From Mesorhizobium sp. LMG 17147 (GTDB taxonomy: Bacteria; Pseudomonadota; Alphaproteobacteria; Rhizobiales; Rhizobiaceae), in the NCBI RefSeq assembly GCF_024297145.1, contig NZ_JANCTC010000002.1, positions 248,001 through 312,000 on the forward strand: a stretch of 64,000 nucleotides of DNA. The letters run 5' to 3'. Shown in pieces: positions 55,487 to 63,906 of the stretch (its first letter is position 1; every line of letters begins with the position of its first letter). The translations under genes were made by a program, and so were the position numbers. The notes beneath the pieces were generated by a model. That model did no database searches, was not told where the DNA came from, and saw only the letters and a list, made by a program, of their open reading frames with translations.

Positions 55487-56068
55487 TCAGCGGTTCTTGC
55501 CAGGAACCCATAGCACGTCGGCGTTTCCGTTGTCATTGACCGCGCGCGCGGCAACGAACAGGAAGTCCGAGACGCGGTTGATGTACCTTATTGCCTCGCG
55601 GTTGACGGGCTCGTTTGGGTCTTGCGACAGCGCCACCATGATGCGCTCGGCGCGGCGCGCGACCGTGCGGGCGAGGTGAAGGGCGGCAGCGGCCGGCGTG
55701 CCGCCATTGAGCACGAAGGATTTGAGCGGCTGCAGATTTTTGTTGAGGAGGTCGATGTCCTGTTCGACGCGGTCGGTCTGCGAGGCTACGATGCGCAGCG
55801 GCTCGTAGTCCAGCGGCTTGCCATTATCGGGAACTGCCAGATCGGCGCCGAGATCGAAAAGATCGTTCTGGATGCGGCCGAGCATCGCATCGATCGCCGG
55901 ATTTACTGCCGCTGTATGGATGCGGGCCATGCCGATGCAGGCATTGGCCTCGTCGACCGTGCCGTAGGCGTCGATGCGAAGGTCGGATTTCAGCCGCCGC
56001 TCGCCGGAGCCGAGACCGGTGGTGCCGTCGTCGCCAGTGCGGGTGTAGATCTTGTTGAGCTTGACCAA
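55487..56068 (-). CDS. pduO: PduO-type cob(I)alamin adenosyltransferase
   Basis: 193 residues. The N-terminal ATP-binding TRTGDDGTTGLGSGERRLKS and a helix with SFVLNGGTPAAAALHLARTVARRAER (His/Arg active-site set) match MMAB/PduO. Transfers the adenosyl group of ATP to cobalamin. A plausible link to cobalamin-dependent enzymes, and to cobT elsewhere in this window. Confidence 0.92.
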   Translation of the reverse strand: MVKLNKIYTRTGDDGTTGLGSGERRLKSDLRIDAYGTVDEANACIGMARIHTAAVNPAIDAMLGRIQNDLFDLGADLAVPDNGKPLDYEPLRIVASQTDRVEQDIDLLNKNLQPLKSFVLNGGTPAAAALHLARTVARRAERIMVALSQDPNEPVNREAIRYINRVSDFLFVAARAVNDNGNADVLWVPGKNR

Positions 56069-56093
56069 GGGGTACCTCCCGGCTGGTGCTGCG

Positions 56094-56285
56094 TCACTTA
56101 CGGGTGAAATACACCGCCAGCATGATCAGCACCAAGGCCACGAACTGCAAGAGCACGCGCGTCTGCATCAGCTTGTTGGAGGTCATGCTGGAGCCGCCGC
56201 GCATCATGTTGATGAGGCCGCGGATCAGCACGATCACCACTGCGACCATGACAAGAACGGCGAGGATGTTGAAGACGGTTGCCAT
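56094..56285 (-). CDS. Twin transmembrane HIG1-like small protein
   Basis: 63 residues, two helices (ILAVLVMVAVVIVLIRGL and LLQFVALVLIMLAVYF) joined by a basic loop with SNKLMQTRV. It resembles alphaproteobacterial HIG1/twin-TM proteins, relatives of mitochondrial respiratory supercomplex factors. Function in bacteria unknown. Just upstream of pduO. Confidence 0.72.
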   Translation of the reverse strand: MATVFNILAVLVMVAVVIVLIRGLINMMRGGSSMTSNKLMQTRVLLQFVALVLIMLAVYFTRK

Positions 56286-56308
56286 GATGTGTTCCAGATG
56301 AATTGCGT

Positions 56309-57175
56309 TCAGGCGCGTTTGGCGAGCAGACGGTAGAGTGCAGATGCCGGCAGGATGCGTTTAAGGATCGCGCCGATCCTGGCCGGCACTGTTACCACAT
56401 AATGCGGGCGCGGGCGCCGCGACAGAAGCGCATGGTGCAAGGCGGCATAAACCACCTCCGGCCCGGGCTTCAGCCGCGATGTGCTGCCGCCGGCCCGCAG
56501 GCGTTTGAGTTGCGCCGCATAGGCGAGGCGATGAACGGAATTCTCGTGATCGATATTCGCCAGGAACCATGCGAGGCTGTTGCTGGCGATCTTCGATTTT
56601 ACCGGCCCCGGCTCGATCAGCGAAACATGGATGCCGCTACCCCGGAGTTCTTGATAGAGGGACAGCATCAGCCCTTCGATAGCGTGCTTCGATGCCGAGT
56701 AGGCGCCGCGAAAAGGCACCGGCGCGAGGCCGAGGATCGACGAGCAATGAACGAGACGACCATGGCCCTGGCGGCGCATCACCGGTACGACGCGGCGAGT
56801 GAGATCATGCCAGCCAAAGACATTGGCCTCGAACTGCTGCCGTAAAGCCTCGACCGGCAGGTCCTCGACGGCGCCGGGCTGTCCGTACGCGCCATTGTTG
56901 AAGAGCGCATCGAGCCGGCCGCCGGTCCGTTCCAGCACCGACGCCACCAGCGCCTCGATCGATCCAGGCTCGGTGTAGTCCAGATAAAAGGCCTCGATGC
57001 CGTCGGCCTCGAGCGCTGCGATATCTTCGGGCTTTCGGGCCGTTGCGAACACCCGCCAGCCTTCCTTCTTAAGAGCATGGGCGCAATAGGCGCCTATACC
57101 GGAAGAGGCACCTGTGACAATGATGGTGCGCAACTCTTTTCCGGGAGGAATGGTGGTTTGACCTAGGGTTGTCAT
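56309..57175 (-). CDS. SDR family NAD(P)-dependent oxidoreductase
   Basis: 288 residues. Nucleotide motif TGASSGIGAYCAHAL, NNGAYGQPGAVED, catalytic YSASKHAIEG. Substrate unknown; the C-terminal part resembles retinol-dehydrogenase-like SDRs. Divergent from the YihY gene. It starts the minus-strand run that reaches hbdA. Confidence 0.9.
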   Translation of the reverse strand: MTTLGQTTIPPGKELRTIIVTGASSGIGAYCAHALKKEGWRVFATARKPEDIAALEADGIEAFYLDYTEPGSIEALVASVLERTGGRLDALFNNGAYGQPGAVEDLPVEALRQQFEANVFGWHDLTRRVVPVMRRQGHGRLVHCSSILGLAPVPFRGAYSASKHAIEGLMLSLYQELRGSGIHVSLIEPGPVKSKIASNSLAWFLANIDHENSVHRLAYAAQLKRLRAGGSTSRLKPGPEVVYAALHHALLSRRPRPHYVVTVPARIGAILKRILPASALYRLLAKRA

Positions 57176-57232
57176 TTACTGCAAACCCTTCCCATATTCG
57201 CGGCGTCCGGACAATCGAAGGGAACGCGGTTC

Positions 57233-58084
57233 TTGTTGCGGAAGATCGTAGCCCTTAAACGCGTCCTCTACGACGCGCTCGGCCATTTCAACACCGACGA
57301 CGGCTGGGCAATGGCCAGCCATCTGGCGATCACCGCGCTGATGGCGCTTTTTCCTTTCCTGATCTTCGCTACGACGCTGGCGAGTTTTTTCGGCGCGCAG
57401 GCCTTCGCCGACACCGCCGTGCACCTTGTGTTCGACACATGGCCCGAGCAGATCGCCAAACCGATCGCGCGCGAAGTGCTCAACGTGCTTACCGTTAGGC
57501 GCAGCGACCTGTTGACGTACGGTATCGTGCTTGCCGGATACTTCGCCTCGAACGGCATCGAGGCGCTGCGGACTTCGCTCAACCGTGCCTATCGTGTCTC
57601 GGAAACGCGGGGCATCATCTACCGGCGGGTGCAGAGCATCATCTTCGTGCTGATCGCGACGGCGGGGTTTTTGGCGATCAGCGTGCTGCTGGTCTTCGCG
57701 CCGTTGCTGGCACGGCTGGCCGAGTCGCATTTCGAATGGATAAAGCCCTACATGGGCACGATCACGCTGTGGCGTTACGTCATCGCCTCGGTCGTCATCA
57801 TCGGCGGCCTGTTCGCCGTGCATTTCTGGTTGCCGGCCGGCAAGCGCCGCTTCGTCTCCATCGTGCCGGGCATCATCTTCACACTGATCGGCTGGCTTAT
57901 CGGGTCGACCATCTTCGCCGCCTATCTCGATCATTTCTCGTCCTATGTGACGACCTATGCCGGCCTCGCCTCGATCATGATCGCCGTCGTATTCCTCTAT
58001 ATCGTCTCGGCGATCTTCATCCTCGGTGGCGAGCTCAACGCCGCGATCAGCCGCTATTTAGAGGCGCGTGCGAGAGTCGGCTGA
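57233..58084 (+). CDS. YihY/virulence factor BrkB family membrane protein
   Basis: 283 residues from TTG 57233, after GAAGGGAA; a second TTG at 57236 is adjacent. Six or so helices with the family marks FLIFATTLASFFGAQ, SNGIEALRTSLNRAYRV and TYAGLASIMIAVVFLY. Formerly called RNase BN; no catalytic motif for that activity exists. Function unresolved. Confidence 0.86.
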   Translation: MLRKIVALKRVLYDALGHFNTDDGWAMASHLAITALMALFPFLIFATTLASFFGAQAFADTAVHLVFDTWPEQIAKPIAREVLNVLTVRRSDLLTYGIVLAGYFASNGIEALRTSLNRAYRVSETRGIIYRRVQSIIFVLIATAGFLAISVLLVFAPLLARLAESHFEWIKPYMGTITLWRYVIASVVIIGGLFAVHFWLPAGKRRFVSIVPGIIFTLIGWLIGSTIFAAYLDHFSSYVTTYAGLASIMIAVVFLYIVSAIFILGGELNAAISRYLEARARVG

Positions 58085-58087
58085 GTT

Positions 58088-58136
58088 AAGCATGATCTTT
58101 TCCGAAAACCGGTTCCCACTTTTTGGGATCATGCTT
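58088..58136. repeat. Palindromic intergenic repeat, copy 3
   Basis: Perfect 10-bp arms AAGCATGATC and GATCATGCTT enclose CCGAAAACCGGTTCCCACTT. It supplies the stop codon (TCA on +, 58129-58131) of the DMT gene at 58129-59004. Confidence 0.75.
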
Positions 58137-59004
58137 TTGGCGGCTGAGCGGTCGCCAGCCCGACGCCGAGCGTCGCGATTGCCATGCCGGCGATCTGGAG
58201 CGGGCTCAACTGCTCACCGAACAATGCCCAGGCGATGACCGCGGTGACGGCCGGCACGAGGTAAAACAGCGAGGCGACCTTCGACATCTCGCCGTCGCGG
58301 ATCATCACCATCAACAGGAAGATGGCGCCGATCGACAGCACCAGCACGAGCCAGGCCATGGCGAAAATCAGTTCGCCGTTGACGATGACCGTTCGGGTCT
58401 CGAAGGCGAACGAGGCCAGAGCCATCACCGATGCGCCGCCGACATATTGCCAGAACGTGGCAGCCACCAGATCGCCGCCGGAGGCGAAACGCTTCTGCCA
58501 GATCGTGCCCGCACTCATGCCGAGTACGGAGACCAGCGAGGCGCCCAGTGTTTCGGCCGTCACCCCGCCGCCGAGCGCGCCGAGCTTCGGCCAGAGCACG
58601 ATTACCACGCCGATCAACCCTAGACCGAGACCGGCCCAGTGGCGCGGCAGGATGGCCTCGCCCAGAAGCCGGCCGGCGAGCACTGCCGTGATCAGCGGCT
58701 GCAGGCCGACGATCAGGGCTGAAAGCCCAGCGGGCATGCCCCGGTGGATGGCCCAGAACACGCCGCCGAGATAGACCCCATGCATCAGGATGCCGGCGCC
58801 GGTCGCGTGCAGCGCCTCATCACGGGTGGCGCGGCTCGAACCTAATGCGGCCATCAAAGCGACAAGCAGGATTGCGGCCAGGACAAAGCGCGCGGCCAGG
58901 AAAGTAAAGGGCTCCGCCCACGGCATGGCATAGCGCGCGCCGATGAAGCCGGTCGCCCACAGGACGACGAAAGAGGCGGGGATGAACCGCTTGAGGCTGT
59001 GCAT
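58129..59004 (-). CDS. EamA/DMT family transporter
   Basis: 291 residues from ATG 59004 (MHSLKRFIPASFVVLWATGF). Two five-helix EamA repeats, with GFIGARYAMPWAEPFTFLAAR and ATFWQYVGGASVMAL. Its last codons (Lys-Ala-stop) lie in palindromic repeat copy 3. It converges with the YihY gene. Substrate unknown. Confidence 0.84.
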   Translation of the reverse strand: MHSLKRFIPASFVVLWATGFIGARYAMPWAEPFTFLAARFVLAAILLVALMAALGSSRATRDEALHATGAGILMHGVYLGGVFWAIHRGMPAGLSALIVGLQPLITAVLAGRLLGEAILPRHWAGLGLGLIGVVIVLWPKLGALGGGVTAETLGASLVSVLGMSAGTIWQKRFASGGDLVAATFWQYVGGASVMALASFAFETRTVIVNGELIFAMAWLVLVLSIGAIFLLMVMIRDGEMSKVASLFYLVPAVTAVIAWALFGEQLSPLQIAGMAIATLGVGLATAQPPKA

Positions 59005-59153
59005 TTTCAGGAGGCCGCGGTGAATTCGGGTGAGGGATCGACTGCGGCGACTGCTTAATGCCGTTCGGGCCGGCAAGCAAAACCAAACGGTTGATCCATA
59101 GAGTCATTTGAATTGAAGGAGCGCCATTGATGGCCGTCAGCTCGCCGGTCTAG

Positions 59154-60029
59154 CTAGAGACCGACCAGCCGCCTAACATCGTCGGGCGAGGCGCCCGCCG
59201 CACGCTGGGCGGCAAGGCTGGTATCGCCAAGACTCTTCGACAGTTTTCGTCCGTCCGGGCCGAGGATCAGGCGATGGTGAAAATAGGCCGGCTGCGGCAG
59301 GCCAAGCAACTGCTGAAGCAGCCGCTGCACACTGGTCGCGGAATAAAGGTCCTGGCCGCGCACGACATGGCTGACGCCCTGCAGTGCGTCATCCACGGTG
59401 ACGGCGAGATGATAGCTGGTCGGGATTTCGCGGCGCGCCACGACCACGTCGCCCCAATCCTGCGGATGGGCTTCGACACGACGCGTCGCGGAGAGCGTCT
59501 CGTCCGTGTATTCGGCCCATGACAGGTCCTTGCCGGCGCGCCCTATTGCCGCATCGACGTTCAACCGCCAGGCAAATGGCACATTTTCGGCGATGCGCCG
59601 TTTGCGTTCGCTCGCCGGCAGCGCCTTGTCGGCGGCGGGATAGAGCGGCACGCCGTCCGGGTCGCGCGGCCAGTCGCGGCCGCGCTTTTGGCTGTCGGCG
59701 ATGAAGGCGCGGATATCACTTCTGCTCATGAAGGCCGGATAGACAAGCTCCGCCTCGATCAGCCGTTCGAGCATAGCCCGATATTCGGCAAAATGCTCGG
59801 ACTGGCGGCGCACCGGTTCCTCCCAGCCAAGCCCCAGCCATTTCAGGTCGCGAAAAATGCCTGCTTCGAATTCCGGCGTGCAGCGCGTCGTGTCGATGTC
59901 CTCGATGCGCAGCAGCAGGCGTCCGCCCGCCGCCTTTGCCAATTTCTGATTGAGCAGCGCCGAATAGGCATGGCCGAGATGCAGTTCGCCGTTCGGGCTC
60001 GGCGCGAAGCGGAATGTCAGCAGTGTCAT
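59154..60029 (-). CDS. gluQRS: Glutamyl-Q tRNA(Asp) synthetase
   Basis: 291 residues from ATG 60029. Class I synthetase motifs: PSPNGELHLGHAYSALLN (HIGH type) and KLSKSLGDTSLAAQ (KMSKS type). It charges glutamate onto the queuosine base of tRNA(Asp), not onto a 3' end. The zinc-binding Cys set found in the E. coli protein is not seen: VYPAFMSRSDIRAF replaces the Cys-rich segment. The anticodon-binding domain is absent, as expected. Confidence 0.92.
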   Translation of the reverse strand: MTLLTFRFAPSPNGELHLGHAYSALLNQKLAKAAGGRLLLRIEDIDTTRCTPEFEAGIFRDLKWLGLGWEEPVRRQSEHFAEYRAMLERLIEAELVYPAFMSRSDIRAFIADSQKRGRDWPRDPDGVPLYPAADKALPASERKRRIAENVPFAWRLNVDAAIGRAGKDLSWAEYTDETLSATRRVEAHPQDWGDVVVARREIPTSYHLAVTVDDALQGVSHVVRGQDLYSATSVQRLLQQLLGLPQPAYFHHRLILGPDGRKLSKSLGDTSLAAQRAAGASPDDVRRLVGL

Positions 60030-60152
60030 TGTCCGGCGGGCAATCGGGTTGTGCGGCGCTTTCGCCAATTGCTACTTTGCGCCGGCGGCGTCGTGCGTCC
60101 AGAGGGACACGTGACGAAACGTGCGGCACTTTTGATTTTGGAACAAGCAGAC

Positions 60153-60794
60153 ATGCAACGCATCGCCAGCCTCGACGACATTGCGCAAGGGCTGGATAGG
60201 CTATGCTTGCTCGACCCACGCCTGGAAAAAGTGCGCGGCATGGCCGGCGAGGTGCCGCTCAGGCTGTCGGAGCCGGGGTTCAGGAGCCTTGCTTCCATCG
60301 TCGTTTCGCAACAAGTGTCCCGCGCGAGCGCCGATGCCATCTTCGGCCGCCTGACGGAACTGCTCGATCCGCTGACGCCGCAGGCGATCCTTGCCGCCGA
60401 TGAGGCGATCTTTCGCAACGCGGGGCTGTCGCGGCCAAAGCAGCGCGGCCTGATTGCCGTCGCCCAGGCGGTGGCCGACGGGCTCGACCTCGATCACCTC
60501 TGCCGGCTCGATGCAAGCGAGGCTATCGCGGCCATGACCAGAGTGCCGGGCATCGGCCCGTGGACGGCTGAAGTCTACCTTTTGTTTGCCGCCGGACACC
60601 CGGATATCTTTCCGGCGCGCGACGTTGCTTTGCAGAGCGCGGTCGGCCATGCGCTCGGCATCGACCCGCGTCCGCCGGAGAAAATGCTAATCCGGCTTGC
60701 CGAATCATGGAGCCCGTGGCGCGGTGTCGCATCGCGGCTTTTCTGGGCTTATTATCGCGAATTGAAGGGCAGGGATGCCGCGCCTCCGGCCTGA
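60153..60794 (+). CDS. AlkA-type DNA-3-methyladenine glycosylase II
   Basis: 213 residues from ATG 60153; the upstream frame is open but covers gluQRS. Helix-hairpin-helix-GPD fold: TRVPGIGPWTAEVYLLFA is the hairpin, and FPARDVALQSAVG carries the catalytic Asp. Removes alkylated purines. No Ada domain. GTG 60112 is another possible start. Confidence 0.86.
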   Translation: MQRIASLDDIAQGLDRLCLLDPRLEKVRGMAGEVPLRLSEPGFRSLASIVVSQQVSRASADAIFGRLTELLDPLTPQAILAADEAIFRNAGLSRPKQRGLIAVAQAVADGLDLDHLCRLDASEAIAAMTRVPGIGPWTAEVYLLFAAGHPDIFPARDVALQSAVGHALGIDPRPPEKMLIRLAESWSPWRGVASRLFWAYYRELKGRDAAPPA

Positions 60795-60923
60795 ATCAGC
60801 AAAAAAGCATTGAAATCATGCGTTTTTGAGACCCGGCATGATCGACAATCCGCTTCACATCCCTGTCATGTCGGGCTTACAGTATCCGCGTCGACCGGTT
60901 CTAGGGTGAAGGAGGTCAACGAC

Positions 60924-61481
60924 GTGACGGTTGCCGTATCTCCGGATGGGCTTCCAGCGCTGGTGCTGAATGCGGATTACCGTCCGCTCAGCTATTACCC
61001 CTTGTCGCTCTGGTCCTGGCAGGATGCCATCAAGGCGGTGTTCCTCGAGAGGGTGAACATCGTCGCCGAATACGAACACGCCGTCTCTTCGCCGACCTTT
61101 TCGATGAAGCTGCCGAGTGTCGTCAGCCTGAAGGCTTACGTAAAGCCGTCGAGGCATCCGGCGTTTACCCGTTTCAACGTCTTCCTGCGCGACCGTTTCC
61201 AGTGCCAATATTGCGGCACGCCGGACGATCTGACGTTCGACCATGTCATTCCGCGCCATCGCGGCGGCGCCACGACGTGGGAGAATGTCGTCGCTGCCTG
61301 CTCGCCCTGCAATCTGCGGAAGGGCGGCATGATGCCGGCCCACGCCAAGATGTGGCCGCTGCAGAAGCCCTACCAGCCGACGGTGCATGATTTGCATAAT
61401 AACGGCCGGCTGTTCCCGCCCAACCATCTGCACCAAAGCTGGATGGATTATCTGTACTGGGATGTCGAACTCGAACCATAG
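60924..61481 (+). CDS. HNH endonuclease family protein
   Basis: 185 residues from GTG 60924, chosen because AAGGAGG lies 8 bases upstream and the family start MTVAVSPDGLPALVLNADY fits. HNH core: FQCQYCGTPDDLTFDHVIPRHRGGATTWENVV, with CSPCNLRKG, giving two Cys pairs and the His-Asn catalytic set. Typical of a conserved rhizobial HNH protein; no toxin or restriction partner nearby. Confidence 0.88.
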   Translation: MTVAVSPDGLPALVLNADYRPLSYYPLSLWSWQDAIKAVFLERVNIVAEYEHAVSSPTFSMKLPSVVSLKAYVKPSRHPAFTRFNVFLRDRFQCQYCGTPDDLTFDHVIPRHRGGATTWENVVAACSPCNLRKGGMMPAHAKMWPLQKPYQPTVHDLHNNGRLFPPNHLHQSWMDYLYWDVELEP

Positions 61482-61504
61482 AGTTCGGCAGAAATCCGCC
61501 ATGC

Positions 61505-61680
61505 CGGTCGCCTGACGCAGCTTTCTGCGCTTCCGGCCTTCGCCGGCCGAAGCATTCATGAGCGGTCGTGGCGTGGTAGTTAAGGCTACGGCCGGCGTAG
61601 GCCGGTGCTCACGTAGCTTAGCACGCTCCGCTCCGGTTCTCGAAGCTACGTCATGCACTCCGGCCTGACGAATTTCTGAA
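61505..61680. repeat. Mosaic palindromic repeat, copy B
   Basis: Contains the same 21-base core (61623-61643) as copy A in the opposite orientation. Flanking hairpins include CTTCCGGCC-TTCG-CCGGCCGAAG. Between the HNH gene and dsbB. Confidence 0.65.
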
Positions 61681-61700
61681 CGAATTCTGCGTTGTGCCAC

Positions 61701-62219
61701 TCAGTCGCGGGCAAAGGCGCCGCGGAACGCGACGGCGGCGAGGACAAAGCTGGCGATGGCATTCCAGCCCGCCAGCGATAGGCCGAGGATGCGAACCGCC
61801 GCCTTGTCGCAGGAAGGCGGGACGAATTTGTCGAGCGCGTCGAGCACGCCCTTGCCGCCGGTGTCCACCGGCCCTGCGGCTGCCGTGCAATCGGTCGGGC
61901 CCGGCCACCACGCCCATTCGACGCCGGAGTGATAAACGCCGAGATAGACGCCGTAGAGCATCAGCAGGCCGCCAATGGCCAGCAGGCCACGGCTTACCCA
62001 AGCTGGCGCCCGAAGCGCCGACGCAAGCACCGCCAGCAGCATCAAGGGCACGCCGACGTAGTAAGGCGTGCGCTGCTCGAGGCAGAGCTTGCAGGGGATG
62101 TAGCCGCCAACATACTGGAAGGCCAGCGCCGAGCCGACGGTGGCGACCATGGCGACGGCGAGAAACAGGGCGGTGCGCAGCCGCTGGCGTCCGGTATCGG
62201 CATTCACGGTCGCTGTCAT
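61701..62219 (-). CDS. dsbB: Disulfide bond formation protein DsbB
   Basis: 172 residues, four helices. First periplasmic redox pair in IPCKLCLEQ, second cysteine pair at PTDCTAA and VPPSCDKAA. Reoxidises DsbA with quinone. The gap to the next gene is 19 bases. Confidence 0.9.
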   Translation of the reverse strand: MTATVNADTGRQRLRTALFLAVAMVATVGSALAFQYVGGYIPCKLCLEQRTPYYVGVPLMLLAVLASALRAPAWVSRGLLAIGGLLMLYGVYLGVYHSGVEWAWWPGPTDCTAAAGPVDTGGKGVLDALDKFVPPSCDKAAVRILGLSLAGWNAIASFVLAAVAFRGAFARD

Positions 62220-62238
62220 CGGGCTCAGTCCGTTCGGT

Positions 62239-62832
62239 TCAGACGGCGTATTTGACGACGATATAGAGCAAAATCAGGGCAGCGGCGCCGGCGCCCGCAA
62301 TCTGGCCAAGGCGCTTTTCGATGAAGTGGCGGATCGGCTCGCCATAGCGGCGCAACAGCCACGCGAGAAACAGGAAGCGAGCACCGCGCGCCACGATTGC
62401 CAGCACGATGAACAGCAGCAAAGGAACACCGATGACGCCCGACAGGATCGTCACCACCTTGATCGGCGGCAGATGGGCGAGGCCGGAGGTGACCAGCATC
62501 AGGATGATGAAGCCGACACCCGATGAGACGCGCATCGCTTCGAACTCGTCATATTTGCCATAAAATTCGAGGATCGGCCGCGCCACCGCATCATAGGCAT
62601 AATGGCCGATGAACCAGCCGGCGATGCCGCCCAGCACCGAGGCGACGGTGGCGACCAGCGCGTAACGATAGGCGCGATCCGGCCGCGACAGCGCCATCGG
62701 CAGATAGAGGACGTCGGCCGGCACCAGGAACACCGAACTCTCGACGAAGGCGATGAAGGCCAGCCACCATTCGGCGGATTTGCTCGCCGCCAGCGACAAG
62801 GTCCAGTCGTAAAGTCCGCGAAGCATCGGCAC
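62239..62832 (-). CDS. YqaA family (DedA-like) membrane protein
   Basis: 197 residues. Several helices with the SNARE-associated/DedA type pattern: AFVESSVFLVPADVLYLPMAL and GLAHLPPIKVVTILSGVIGV. Related proteins affect lipid transport and envelope homeostasis. ATG 62826 is an alternative start. Confidence 0.83.
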   Translation of the reverse strand: MPMLRGLYDWTLSLAASKSAEWWLAFIAFVESSVFLVPADVLYLPMALSRPDRAYRYALVATVASVLGGIAGWFIGHYAYDAVARPILEFYGKYDEFEAMRVSSGVGFIILMLVTSGLAHLPPIKVVTILSGVIGVPLLLFIVLAIVARGARFLFLAWLLRRYGEPIRHFIEKRLGQIAGAGAAALILLYIVVKYAV

Positions 62833-63044
62833 TCCTAATGCACGCCCAAACCAGAAGCGGTCTTGGGATCACGACATGTACAAACAAGACTTGGAAGCGC
62901 CCCGCCTCAACCTCGTCGGACAAGGTGCGCTTCAGTGACATGCGCCGCCTGTCTAGAAAGATTTTCCGCGCTGCACAATGGCAGCTGCTTCACGAAATCG
63001 AAAGGCTGAGGCTTGAGCGAGCCCAGATGTCGGGATTTGGCCAG

Positions 63045-63072
63045 TTGACGAACAGGCCTCCAACCGTATAGT
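63045..63072 (+). promoter_or_regulatory. Promoter of tRNA-Leu
   Basis: TTGACG (63045-63050), 16-base spacer, TATAGT (63067-63072), start near 63079, 22 bases before the tRNA. Confidence 0.7.
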
Positions 63073-63100
63073 CCGCGCCCATCCAGGCCGCCCGGCCTGA

Positions 63101-63185
63101 GCCCCTATGGCGGAATTGGTAGACGCGCTCGACTCAAAATCGAGTTCCGCAAGGAGTGCTGGTTCGATCCCGGCTAGGGGCACCA
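63101..63185 (+). tRNA. tRNA-Leu (anticodon CAA)
   Basis: Acceptor GCCCCTA pairs with TAGGGGC; D-arm GGCGGAATTGGTAGACGC; anticodon stem TCGA/TCGA with loop CTCAAAA, giving anticodon CAA (reads UUG); long variable arm GTTCCGCAAGGAGT; T-arm GGTTCGATCCC. CCA is encoded (63183-63185). 85 bases including CCA. Confidence 0.97.
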
Positions 63186-63217
63186 TTTCCCACCTGAGAA
63201 ACCGCGAGCTCGGCTGG

Positions 63218-63247
63218 CGTTATCCCAGGAGCCCTCCTGGGATAACG
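63218..63247. repeat. Perfect 30-bp palindrome downstream of tRNA-Leu
   Basis: Arms CGTTATCCCAGGAG and CTCCTGGGATAACG (14 bp each) separated by 2 bases. No T-run after it. Could act as a terminator without T-run, or as a protein-binding or integration-associated site. Begins 33 bases after the CCA. Confidence 0.6.
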
Positions 63248-63297
63248 GCTATTGAGGCGGCGGCCGGCCCGACAGCCTCAGGCGGTAACGAGGTCGC

Positions 63298-63906
63298 TTA
63301 CATCGGCCCCGGCACCATCTTGGTCGGCTGCTCCGGCATCGGAAACGCATAATTGTCGCATTTCACGTCCGGGTTCGTCGGGCTAAACATTCCGAGCGGG
63401 TTGTCCTTGAACAGCCAGGCGTGAAGGTCGTAGTGGTGGAACTCCTTCGGGATGAGCGGATAATGCCCCTCCATAGGCCCCATGAATGTCTGGCCGAAAA
63501 GCTTCGGCGGCTCCTTGGTGTCCGGCGTCAAGGGCACGAGCCATTCCACGCCGACCAGGCGCAACTCGTTACCGACCGGCTCATAGATCAGCACATTGGG
63601 ACGCGTCGGATCGGCGGTCGGGCCGACAGTCGTGACATTGACGAAATGGATGCCCATTGCGCCCTTCGGGTAGTCCATCGCCCCTTCCACCTTTTCGCCG
63701 CTGTAGAAGACGCATCCAACCGTCGACAGATAAAGCTCGCGAACGGCAACCTTGTAGTCTTCATATCTGGACAGCGATTTGCGCAGGGCATCTATCTCGG
63801 CCTTGTCGGGTTCGGCGGCCCGAGGCGCGGCGGCGCTCAGACACGCGCCAACGAGACCTGCCAATGTGAGGATACCGAGATGCCTGAGGTGAGTTGGTTT
63901 CGTCAT
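63298..63906 (-). CDS. Secreted hypothetical protein (possible lipoprotein)
   Basis: 202 residues from ATG 63906 (MTKPTHLRHLG). Hydrophobic start ILTLAGLVGACLSAAAPRA contains VGAC, a possible lipobox, so it is exported or lipid-anchored. Mature part has GCVFYSGEKVEGAMDYPKGA, EWLVPLTPD and a distinct GHYPLIPKEFHHYDLHAWLF with several His. No family recognised; a metal-related role for the His cluster is only a guess. Confidence 0.7.
   Translation of the reverse strand: MTKPTHLRHLGILTLAGLVGACLSAAAPRAAEPDKAEIDALRKSLSRYEDYKVAVRELYLSTVGCVFYSGEKVEGAMDYPKGAMGIHFVNVTTVGPTADPTRPNVLIYEPVGNELRLVGVEWLVPLTPDTKEPPKLFGQTFMGPMEGHYPLIPKEFHHYDLHAWLFKDNPLGMFSPTNPDVKCDNYAFPMPEQPTKMVPGPM

Noticed and set aside
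63101..63297. Genomic island boundary at tRNA-Leu
   Set aside because: No integrase, direct repeat of the tRNA end or composition change is visible up to the window edge.
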